The notes under the pieces: model-generated
Seen by the model: the letters and a program-made list of their open reading frames with translations, nothing else
Told to the model about the DNA's origin: nothing
The model's database searches: none
Assembly (NCBI GenBank): GCA_002840155.1
Contig: PGZH01000015.1
Span: 62,001-126,000 of the forward strand
From: Gammaproteobacteria bacterium HGW-Gammaproteobacteria-13
GTDB lineage: Bacteria; Pseudomonadota; Gammaproteobacteria; Pseudomonadales; Pseudomonadaceae
Length of the DNA: 64,000 nt
Direction of reading: 5' to 3'
Made by a program: the position numbers and the translations under genes
Shown: in pieces, positions 55,832-64,000 of the stretch
How positions within the stretch are numbered: position 1 is the first letter of the stretch
Layout of the letters: the number at the start of each line of letters is the position of its first letter

Positions 55832-56339
55832 ATGAGTGTGCGGTCCATTATTCAACATATCGCTATCACCACCCTGCTCTCGCTGCTTTATTCGATTAGC
55901 GCCAGTGCGACTCAAGGCCCGGAACCCACCCGCAGTAAAACCCTGTTGGCCCTGCACTGGGTCGATGATCAGGGCGTGCCACGGCAAACCCGCCTCAAGC
56001 TTGAAGATTTGGACGCCATGCCGCAAAGCACCCTGACCCTTGAGCTGCCGGAAACCTTAGGCATTCAGGGCAGCCACAGCTGGCAAGGCATCAGCCTGCA
56101 GGAGCTGCTCAAGCTGAGTGACAGCAGCGGCCAATCGATTCGCCTGCAGGCGCTGAACGGCTATTACGCGACCCTGCCGATCAGCGATGCTGAACAATTC
56201 AATCCAGTCCTGGCTTATCGGCGCGACGGGCAGAATTTAACCATCCGCGAAAAGGGCCCGTTTATCCTGATCTATCCATTCAATAAATTTAAGCAACTTG
56301 GCCAACAAGTTTATATAAACCGCTCCGTCTGGCAGATCA

Positions 56340-56359
<20 letters not shown>
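55832..56359 (+). CDS. Periplasmic protein with a molybdopterin-oxidoreductase-like fold
   Basis: 175 residues with signal peptide (IAITTLLSLLYSISASA). The mature part resembles short molybdopterin-dependent oxidoreductase-like domains: TRLKLEDLDAMPQSTLTLELPE, SWQGISLQELLKLSD, RLQALNGYYATLPISDAEQFNPVLAYRRDGQ, RGPFILIYPF-like end (KGPFILIYPF). It lacks the full-length domain and the cofactor cysteine, so it probably acts as a binding or sensing protein. It overlaps the GGDEF gene by 20 bases, and a sensory partnership is likely. Confidence 0.7.
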
Positions 56360-57935
<1,576 letters not shown>

Positions 57936-57942
57936 TACCGCC

Positions 57943-58305
57943 ATGACAAAGAACTTTTTGATCGTTGATGACAGCATGGTCTCGCGCATGATGACCAAGA
58001 GCATCCTCGCCAGCCTGCAACCCGGCTGGACGGTGTTTGAAGCCGCCAGCGGCCAGGCGGCGATCGAAACCTGCCGCGAGCACCCCATCGACCTGATCAG
58101 CATGGACCTGAACATGCCGGGCATCAGCGGCCTGGAAGCCGCGACGGTGATCCGCCAGGAGCACCCCGGCATCAAAATTGTCATGCTCACGGCCAATATC
58201 CAGTCGGCCATCCAGGAGCAGATCCAAGCCCTTGGCCTGCCCTTTCTGGCCAAACCGATAACCGCCGACAAGGGGCCAGCGCTCTTGCAAGCGCTGGGAC
58301 AGTGA
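57943..58305 (+). CDS. CheY-like response regulator
   Basis: 120 residues from ATG 57943. FLIVDDSMVSRMMTKSIL with the acidic pair, phospho-Asp in LISMDLNMPGISG, Thr in MLTANIQ, Lys in FLAKPITAD. Receiver only. It is paired with a CheC-like phosphatase one base downstream, so its phosphate is probably removed by that protein. Confidence 0.92.
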   Translation: MTKNFLIVDDSMVSRMMTKSILASLQPGWTVFEAASGQAAIETCREHPIDLISMDLNMPGISGLEAATVIRQEHPGIKIVMLTANIQSAIQEQIQALGLPFLAKPITADKGPALLQALGQ

Positions 58306-58306
58306 C

Positions 58307-58909
58307 ATGCTCAAACTATCAAGCCTGCAAACGGATGTGCTCTGCGAGATGTTCAACATCGGCATAGGCCGCGCCGCAGCCGCCATGAGCGAAATGCTCC
58401 AGGATGAAGTGCTGCTGTGCGTGCCCGAGCTGCACTTTGTCACGGTCAGCGAAGTGACCGAACACCTCGGCAAGAAAAGCGCCTCGATGTACTGCATCCG
58501 CCAACCATTCCAGGGCATGTTCTCCGGCAACGCGCTGCTGATCTTCCCCGAGGACAAGAGCCTGGAGATGGTCAAGATGCTGATCGGCGACGTACCACCC
58601 GGCACCGAACTGCTGCAGATCCAACGCGACGCCCTGCTGGAAGTCGGCAACGTGGTGCTCAACGCCTGCCTGGCCTCGCTGGCGGAAATGACCAGCACGC
58701 CATTTGAATGCAGCATGCCCTCGGTCGACTCCGGCGACACCCGCAAAGTGCTCGGCACCCGCGTGCAGAACCATGTGGTGATGCTGATCCATATCCGCTT
58801 TGAGCTGAAAAAACAGGATATCGAAGGCTTCGTGGTCTTCGTGATGAACTCGACCTCCTACGAAGACCTGCTGCAGGCGGTAAACCGCTTTATTGCGACC
58901 CTTGGTTAA
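58307..58909 (+). CDS. CheC-like CheY-P phosphatase
   Basis: 200 residues. Both CheC active-site motifs (D/S-x3-E-x2-N-x22-P) are complete: Asp10-Glu14-Asn17-Pro40 and Asp108-Glu112-Asn115-Pro138. This implies a true two-site CheC rather than a decayed copy. It should dephosphorylate the receiver encoded just upstream. CheC can also bind CheD, and a cheD gene exists at 33058, though in a different operon. Confidence 0.9.
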   Translation: MLKLSSLQTDVLCEMFNIGIGRAAAAMSEMLQDEVLLCVPELHFVTVSEVTEHLGKKSASMYCIRQPFQGMFSGNALLIFPEDKSLEMVKMLIGDVPPGTELLQIQRDALLEVGNVVLNACLASLAEMTSTPFECSMPSVDSGDTRKVLGTRVQNHVVMLIHIRFELKKQDIEGFVVFVMNSTSYEDLLQAVNRFIATLG

Positions 58910-59029
58910 CAGCCAGACGGCTACATAAAGATCCTTAAAACAGCCCATCGCCAGCAACATCTGCCGCGTAATTGGCTAGCATCAATACAGAGCAAATCGC
59001 TCGTTCGAGGCATCCGCCTGGAGGACCTC

Positions 59030-59752
59030 ATGCGTATTGTTACGCTGTGCCTGACGCTGCTACTGCCATGGGCTGTGCAGGCTGAACCATGGAAGGTGGT
59101 GGGCGATGAGCAGTTTGCGCCCTACAGCTTTGTCACCATCGAGGATGACCAGCCGCGCGGGCTGGATGTCGAGTTGGTGGAGGCGGTCATGCAGGAGGCC
59201 AAGATTCCCTACAGCCTGCGCTTGTACCCTTGGGAGCGGGTCAAACGCATGATTGATCGCAGCGAAGTGGCCATGGCCTTCCAGTTCGCCGGCACCCCTG
59301 AACGGATGCAGCAATACGAGCTGGTCGGGCCGATTCGCACCGGTTCCACGGTGTTTATGACCTCGCGCAAAACCACCCTCAACGACTGGGCCGAACTTGA
59401 CGATCTGTCGCCCTATACCATTGGCCAGGTACGCGGTTATGCCTATCAGTCGGACTTCGACAAGGCCGAGCTGTCGCGCGATACCAGCGCGCAGAACCCA
59501 CGGCAGCTGGTGTCGATGCTGCTGGCCGGGCGCATTGATGTGATAGTTGGGGATCGGGTGCAATTGATGTACTTCGTGCGCGAGCAGCGCGCTGAGCAAA
59601 ACGTACGCATTCTGCCCAAACCGCTGGTGGAAATGCCCCGCTATGTGGCCTTCGCCAAGGGTGATAGCGCCCGTGCCAAACAGTTCTCGGCAGCGCTGGA
59701 GCGTTTAAGACAGGCTGGCACCCTGGATAGCATCCACAAGCGCTGGCACTAA
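59030..59752 (+). CDS. Periplasmic family 3 binding protein, stand-alone
   Basis: 240 residues, signal peptide RIVTLCLTLLLPWAVQA. Type 2 periplasmic fold: WKVVGDEQFAPYSFVTIEDDQPRGLDVELVEAVMQEAKIPYSLRLYPWERVKRMIDRSEVAMAFQF and a C-terminal IHKRWH. No permease or ATPase is nearby; many such solitary proteins in pseudomonads act as sensors or have unknown ligands. It lies downstream of the GGDEF/CheC operon by 120 bases. Confidence 0.85.
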   Translation: MRIVTLCLTLLLPWAVQAEPWKVVGDEQFAPYSFVTIEDDQPRGLDVELVEAVMQEAKIPYSLRLYPWERVKRMIDRSEVAMAFQFAGTPERMQQYELVGPIRTGSTVFMTSRKTTLNDWAELDDLSPYTIGQVRGYAYQSDFDKAELSRDTSAQNPRQLVSMLLAGRIDVIVGDRVQLMYFVREQRAEQNVRILPKPLVEMPRYVAFAKGDSARAKQFSAALERLRQAGTLDSIHKRWH

Positions 59753-59786
59753 GCCGCGCCTTTTATACCTTTGCCCAGGAGCCATC

Positions 59787-59981
59787 ATGCGCGTCGCCCT
59801 TGCGTTATTACTGCTATCAACCACCCTCGCCCTGAGCGCCTGCGGCCTCGGTGAAACAGCGGCAACCGCCAGCTTGCAAGCCGAGCAGGCGGCGCAACTG
59901 CAGCAGCAGACCGAACAACTGAAACAGCAGATCGAAGCGGCCAATGCGCAGAGCAATAAACGCTTGGAAGAGGGCTACTGA
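59787..59981 (+). CDS. Small lipoprotein with coiled coil
   Basis: 64 residues with AGGAG ahead. Signal peptide with lipobox (LLLLSTTLALSACGLG), then an uninterrupted Gln/Glu/Ala-rich coiled coil (LQAEQAAQLQQQTEQLKQQ and on), similar in style to Lpp-like small lipoproteins. Function unknown. Confidence 0.75.
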   Translation: MRVALALLLLSTTLALSACGLGETAATASLQAEQAAQLQQQTEQLKQQIEAANAQSNKRLEEGY

Positions 59982-59986
59982 AGGGT

Positions 59987-60778
59987 TTATTGCACAGGGA
60001 GAAAGTTCATAAAGAGCAAACCCTGGGCATAACTCACGCCCATACGCCGGTAGCGCTCATCCAGCACATCGGTGAGCAGATCCAGCCGCGCGACTATCTT
60101 GCCGAACTCCACGGCATAGCTGAGGTTATGCCCCTCGGCGGAAATCTCGTTAGACAGCAGCCAGGGCTTGCCGCCGGCATCCGTGCGCTGGGCAAGCATC
60201 CAGCTGGCCTTCTCGAAATTACGCGCGGCGTTATGGATAAACTGCGGGTCCAGCGTGTCACTCAGGTAGTACTCGGTGCGCCCGCCGTGGGCGGTAATCA
60301 GCATGCTCGCCAATGAATAGATAAACGCCCCCACACGGTCACCCTGGTACTCGGCGCTCAGGGCATAGCTCAGCGCCGCCACATCGGTGCGCCCGCCCAA
60401 TTGCGGCAGCGGCTGATCGAGCTCAATGGCGCGGTGTACCGCACGCTTGGCGGATTCCACATCAGCCAGGCCAGTTTTGCGCCATTCGCGCGGGTTGCGC
60501 AGGTACAGCTTGTCCATCAGACGGTAGAGGCTATTGAGGTTATTGCGCATGCCCAGGGTAGCCATGCGGTCGGCATGACTCTGGAAGAACTCGGTGGGCT
60601 TGATCGGGCTGCGGTTGCTGATGATGGTCTGATGGTCTTGCCGGCTCGAACAACCCGCGATGGCCATTAGCGCCGCCAACAGAGTCGCCAACTGCGCCCA
60701 ACGGCGGACTGCCACAGCACTGCCGCCCGACCAGGCGGGGCCCATTTTTAGCCATTGCCAACGCTGCACAGTACTCAT
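59987..60778 (-). CDS. Predicted lipoprotein of unknown function
   Basis: 263 residues if starting at ATG 60778 (MSTVQRWQWLKMG); the frame stays open to 60877, and the start is uncertain. Membrane-targeting segment with lipobox (WAQLATLLAALMAIAGCSSRQ). The mature part is helical, with TEFFQSHADRMATLGMRNNLNSLYRLMDKLYLRNPREWRK, FIYSLASMLITAHGGRTEYYLSDTLDPQFIHNAARNFEKASWML and VARLDLLTDVLDERYRRMGVSYAQGL. I recognise the general type from pseudomonads but know no function. Convergent with the small lipoprotein gene (5-base gap). Confidence 0.7.
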   Translation of the reverse strand: MSTVQRWQWLKMGPAWSGGSAVAVRRWAQLATLLAALMAIAGCSSRQDHQTIISNRSPIKPTEFFQSHADRMATLGMRNNLNSLYRLMDKLYLRNPREWRKTGLADVESAKRAVHRAIELDQPLPQLGGRTDVAALSYALSAEYQGDRVGAFIYSLASMLITAHGGRTEYYLSDTLDPQFIHNAARNFEKASWMLAQRTDAGGKPWLLSNEISAEGHNLSYAVEFGKIVARLDLLTDVLDERYRRMGVSYAQGLLFMNFLPVQ

Positions 60779-61024
60779 CAGAGGAGATCGTCCACTGCGG
60801 TGTGATGGGGTAACGCTAGCAACAAAATCCAGATTGGCCAGTTTTCCTCCTGAATACATGACTTTCAGCACAATCAAGCACCTAGCCGCATAAGCTCAGG
60901 TGGACTGCCAACAGACCGCCTTACAGGCAAAAGGTTGGCGACCACTGATCAGGGCACCTTCAAAAGGCCCGTCGCAGAGCGCTTTAATCGGTATGATCCG
61001 CAGCTTTTTGGCTGCGAGTGCCCC

Positions 61025-61750
61025 ATGCTGCGTCTGCTTGTGCTGTTTTGCCTGTTAACCACCCTGCCCGCTTTTGCCGATGCCCCGAAAACCTTCAGCG
61101 CCGCGAAGAAAATCGCCTGGCAGTTGTATGCCGAGCGACCCAACACCTTCTATTGCCAATGCGCCTACAGCGGTAACCGGGTCGACCTCGGCAGCTGTGG
61201 TTACACAGTGCGCAAGCAGCAGCGACGCGCCGCCCGAGTGGAATGGGAACATGTGGTGCCGGCCTGGGTGATTGGCCATCAGCGTCAGTGCTGGCAGAAC
61301 GGCGGCCGCAAGAACTGCGCACGCAACGACACCAGCTTCAAGGCCGCCGAAGCCGACCTGCACAACCTGGTGCCGAGCATCGGCGAGGTAAACGGCGACC
61401 GTTCCAACTACGCCCTCGGCATGCTCAGCGACAAACCCACCCAGTACGGCGCCTGCCCGATGGTGGTCAACTTCAAGGCGAAAACCGCCATGCCGCCAGC
61501 CCACGCGCGCGGGGCCGCAGCGCGCATCTATCTGTATATGGCCGAGCGTTACCAGCTGCGCCTGTCCAAGCTCGACCGGCGCACCTACGAAGCCTGGAAC
61601 CGCCAATACCCGATCAGCGAATGGGAGCGCTGGCGCAACCAGCAGGTCGGCTGCGTGATGGGCCACGGCAACCCTTATGTCGGCACCATCGACCTCAGCC
61701 GCTGCAGCCCGCTACGCCGCGCCGGCAACCCGCAACGCAACAGCGGCTAA
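61025..61750 (+). CDS. endA: Periplasmic endonuclease I (EndA)
   Basis: 241 residues from ATG 61025, signal peptide LRLLVLFCLLTTLPAFA. Endonuclease I family: cysteine-rich N-terminal part (FYCQCAYSG, LGSCGYTVRK), catalytic RVEWEHVVPAWVIG, and ADLHNLVPSIGEVNGDRSNY with the metal-binding Asn/His. It degrades double-stranded DNA in the periplasm or outside the cell. Several cysteines fit disulphides. Length and motifs are complete. Confidence 0.93.
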   Translation: MLRLLVLFCLLTTLPAFADAPKTFSAAKKIAWQLYAERPNTFYCQCAYSGNRVDLGSCGYTVRKQQRRAARVEWEHVVPAWVIGHQRQCWQNGGRKNCARNDTSFKAAEADLHNLVPSIGEVNGDRSNYALGMLSDKPTQYGACPMVVNFKAKTAMPPAHARGAAARIYLYMAERYQLRLSKLDRRTYEAWNRQYPISEWERWRNQQVGCVMGHGNPYVGTIDLSRCSPLRRAGNPQRNSG

Positions 61751-61829
61751 GCACAGACAATTGCCGAGAGAACTCTGCGCGCCGCTATTGACGCTAAACT
61801 TCACGCCACGCCAGCCCGAGTATTGCCCT

Positions 61830-62411
61830 ATGCCCAGCACCGCCACCCCGAGCGCCGCCCACGCCATTGCCGAAACCCGCGCCTGGGTTGATCGCGCCGT
61901 GATCGGCCTGAACCTCTGCCCGTTCGCCAAGGCCGTGCAGGTCAAAGGGCAAGTGCGCTATATGGTGTGCGCCAGCGCCGAGCCGGAAGAACTGCTCGCC
62001 ATACTGATCGATGAGCTGCACCACCTGGCCAACTGCGAGCCAAGCGAAACCGACACCACCCTGCTGATCCACCCCGCAGCGCTTACCGACTTTCTCGATT
62101 TCAATGATTTTCTCGCCGTGGTCGACGATGCCCTCGACGAGCTCGGCTATGCCGGCATCCTGCAAGTGGCCAGCTTCCACCCGCAGTTCCAGTTTGCCGA
62201 CACCGACGTCAATGATGTCAGCAACGCCACCAACCGCTCGCCCTACCCGACCCTGCATATCCTCCGTGAGGCCAGCATCGACCGCGCCGTGGCCGCCTTT
62301 CCCGACCCGGAGGCGATCTTCGAAGCCAATATCCAGACCCTGGAAGATCTCGGTGCCGAAGGCTGGGCCGCCCTGCAGGCGCAATGCCGCAAAGATGCGC
62401 AAAACAGCTAA
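61830..62411 (+). CDS. DUF1415 family protein
   Basis: 193 residues from ATG 61830; the earlier in-frame extension overlaps endA. Typical DUF1415 blocks: AETRAWVDRAVIGLNLCPFAKAV, LLIHPAALTDFLDFNDFLAVVDDALDELGYAGILQVASFHPQFQFADTDVNDVSNATNRSPYP, LHILREASIDRAV. The LCPFA cysteine and the FHPxFQF segment are invariant in the family and may form an active or metal site. Function unknown. Confidence 0.93.
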   Translation: MPSTATPSAAHAIAETRAWVDRAVIGLNLCPFAKAVQVKGQVRYMVCASAEPEELLAILIDELHHLANCEPSETDTTLLIHPAALTDFLDFNDFLAVVDDALDELGYAGILQVASFHPQFQFADTDVNDVSNATNRSPYPTLHILREASIDRAVAAFPDPEAIFEANIQTLEDLGAEGWAALQAQCRKDAQNS

Positions 62412-62728
62412 ACCGTAAACGCGTGGCGGCCAGAAACACCTGACCGCGCAACAGCCGCACCTATCCCACTCAGCACCCACGCCTATTCAAACGGGCGTGC
62501 GGACGCTGTGCGCCCGACGAATGGACGCTATTGCCACCGAGAACCTTGAGAGATTTGCAAGCTGATCAACACAATTAATCGGCGCGACTCAATAAAATCC
62601 CACCTCTTTCGAAACTGCCAATACTGGCCGAGTTGATTGCTGAGTAGGGTCACCTCTGCGGCCGGGACGGCAACAACTTTCAAGACCCTCTCGCTGGTCG
62701 AGAAACAGATAACACAAGGGATAACGCT
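62412..62728. other. Intergenic region before the FimV-like gene
   Basis: 317 bases without a gene. It contains the sequence up to the AAGGG ribosome binding site of the next gene; I see no clear hairpin, repeat or promoter consensus. Confidence 0.4.
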
Positions 62729-63931
62729 ATGGCTCGGGTTCGTAAACTGGTGCTGGCAATTGCAGCGGCTTCGGCGCTGTCATCCGGCATGGCGCACGCG
62801 CTAGGGCTGGGTGAAGTGACGCTGCAGTCAGAACTCAATCAACCCTTGGTGGCTGAGATCGAGTTGCTGGAAAGCCGTGGCCTGGACGCCAACGAAGTGA
62901 TCCCGACCCTGGCATCCCCAGAAGCCTTCAATAAGGCCGGGATTGATCGCCAGTTCTTCCTGACTGACCTGAAGTTCACCCCGCTGATCAAAGCCAATGG
63001 CAAGAGCGTTATCCGGGTGACCTCGAATAAGCCAATGCGCGAGCCTTACCTGAACTTCCTGGTGCAGGTGCTCTGGCCAAATGGCCGTTTGCAGCGTGAA
63101 TACACCCTGCTGCTGGACCCGCCGCTCTACACCGCGCAAAACGTGATCCCTGCCGCCATCCAACAGCCGCTAACCGCAGTGTCTTCTGCACCACGCACAC
63201 AATCATCTGCAGCGCGCCCAGCGGTTACTGCAACTCAGCCAGCATCCCCCGGCGCTACTGCCACACCATTGGCAGGCAATGAGTACAAGACCACCGCCAA
63301 CGACAACCTCTGGGACATTGCCAACCGTGTGCGGGCTGACGGTAGCGTGCAGCAGGCCATGCTAGCGATCCAGGAGCTGAATCCGCAGGCCTTTATCGAT
63401 AACAACATCAACCGCATGAAAAGCGGCCAGGTGCTGCGCCTACCCGATGCCCAACAAATCAACAGCCGCACGCAAAGCGCCGCCATCGCGCAGGTTAACC
63501 AGCAAACCGCAGCCTGGCGTGAGGCGCGCAGTGTTGCCGCCAGCGCCCGTCAGCTGGATGCCAGCAAGCGCAACACCGCAGCCGCTACGCCGGCCACAAT
63601 TGAACGCCGCGATAACCTGAAACTGGTTGCAGACGGCAGCGATAAGGCGGGCGCCGGCAGTGACAAAGGCAGCGCAGGCAACAAGGCCCTGCTTGATCAG
63701 TTGGCGATAACTCAGGAAAGCCTCGATTCGACCAATCGTGAAAACGCTGAACTGAGAAGCCGTATTACCGACCTGCAGAGCCAACTCGACAAACTGCAGC
63801 GCCTGATCCAATTGAAAAACGATCAGATGGCCAAACTACAGGCTTACCTGGCCGCGCAAAATCAGGCTCCAGCGGTAACGCCTGACGTGTCAGCCGCTAC
63901 CACTGGCAATCAAACACCGGCTATTCCTTAA
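62729..63931 (+). CDS. Short FimV-like LysM protein
   Basis: 400 residues. Signal peptide (VRKLVLAIAAASALSSGMAHA), then the FimV N-terminal periplasmic domain (LGLGEVTLQSELNQPLVAEIELLESRGLDANEVIPTLASPEAF, KPMREPYLNFLVQVLWPNGRLQREYTLLLDPP). A LysM-type domain follows (about 187-238, YKTTANDNLWDIANRV...LNPQAFIDNNINRMKSGQVLRLP), then a coiled coil (about 320-372). FimV/HubP proteins are normally 700-1000 residues with a membrane helix and cytoplasmic TPR domain; here both are absent and a hairpin follows the stop. It is a natural short paralogue or a truncated copy, probably periplasmic. Confidence 0.85.
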   Translation: MARVRKLVLAIAAASALSSGMAHALGLGEVTLQSELNQPLVAEIELLESRGLDANEVIPTLASPEAFNKAGIDRQFFLTDLKFTPLIKANGKSVIRVTSNKPMREPYLNFLVQVLWPNGRLQREYTLLLDPPLYTAQNVIPAAIQQPLTAVSSAPRTQSSAARPAVTATQPASPGATATPLAGNEYKTTANDNLWDIANRVRADGSVQQAMLAIQELNPQAFIDNNINRMKSGQVLRLPDAQQINSRTQSAAIAQVNQQTAAWREARSVAASARQLDASKRNTAAATPATIERRDNLKLVADGSDKAGAGSDKGSAGNKALLDQLAITQESLDSTNRENAELRSRITDLQSQLDKLQRLIQLKNDQMAKLQAYLAAQNQAPAVTPDVSAATTGNQTPAIP

Positions 63932-63941
63932 GCCCTAAGCG

Positions 63942-63969
63942 CTCAAAGCCCACAGCTGTGGGCTTTGAG
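63942..63969. terminator. Perfect palindrome after the FimV-like gene
   Basis: CTCAAAGCCCACAG directly followed by its exact complement (63942-63969), a 14-bp stem with minimal loop, 10 bases beyond the stop. No T-run, but position fits a terminator, possibly bidirectional. Confidence 0.6.
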
Positions 63970-64000
63970 TGTGGCACTTAGCTACTCGCCGGGGTGCACT

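Overview
The window looks like chromosomal DNA of a gamma-proteobacterium of the genus Pseudomonas. It is GC-rich and carries a trifunctional PutA with an N-terminal ribbon-helix-helix domain, an OprD-type porin, an aotJQMOP-like arginine transport operon, a selD/mnmH pair and a FimV-like LysM protein. Two secreted cyanophycinases point towards the cyanophycin-degrading pseudomonads (P. anguilliseptica / P. alcaligenes type). That placement is inferred from gene content and was not computed.

Left part, about 1-13,700: an accessory region. It starts inside a recombination/maintenance module of the kind found on integrative elements and plasmids: a DUF932 protein (5' end outside the window), a YqaJ/lambda-type exonuclease, a CsrA homologue, a cysteine-rich 'hydrolase or metal-binding' protein and a tiny membrane protein. 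Next come an XRE repressor divergent from two small envelope-type proteins, then a defence pair: an MmeI-like type IIL restriction-modification enzyme and a CoiA-like putative nuclease. A second small mobile element follows (about 9.7-13.4 kb): inovirus Gp2/YfjJ-like protein, AlpA, a winged-helix protein, and a divergent ribbon-helix-helix/coiled-coil protein. Its control region carries three direct repeats with an exact 25-bp period.

Junction, about 13.8-17.6 kb: two small membrane proteins, then an IS1182-family element interrupted by an IS3-family element. The outer IS end cuts off the 3' part of an SDR gene, which marks the return to core DNA.

Core, 17.7-64 kb: LysR and RidA genes; mnmH-selD divergent from a putative selenate ABC transporter; a HELLH lipoprotein; putA with GTTGCA operator motifs upstream; and a complete chemotaxis-like operon (MCP, CheY, STAS, CheA, MCP, CheW, CheR, CheD, CheB, REC-EAL). 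Its CheA carries a tandem motif resembling MshEN c-di-GMP-binding repeats. An orphan NarL-type regulator follows.

From 41.9 to 53.5 kb lies what I read as a cyanophycin/arginine-dipeptide utilisation locus. A leftward arm holds an SLH-tailed cyanophycinase, a small protein, an OprD porin, an amino-acid binding protein and a second cyanophycinase. A divergent rightward arm holds a binding protein, two permeases, an AotO-like zinc deacylase, an ATPase and an RpiR-type regulator.

The right end holds a Tsx/OmpK-like porin, a LEA-type lipoprotein, YjdM/PhnA, a small signalling operon (molybdopterin-fold-like periplasmic protein, GGDEF, CheY-like, CheC-like), a binding protein, two lipoproteins, EndA, DUF1415 and an unusually short FimV-like protein. 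I found no tRNA, rRNA or CRISPR array.
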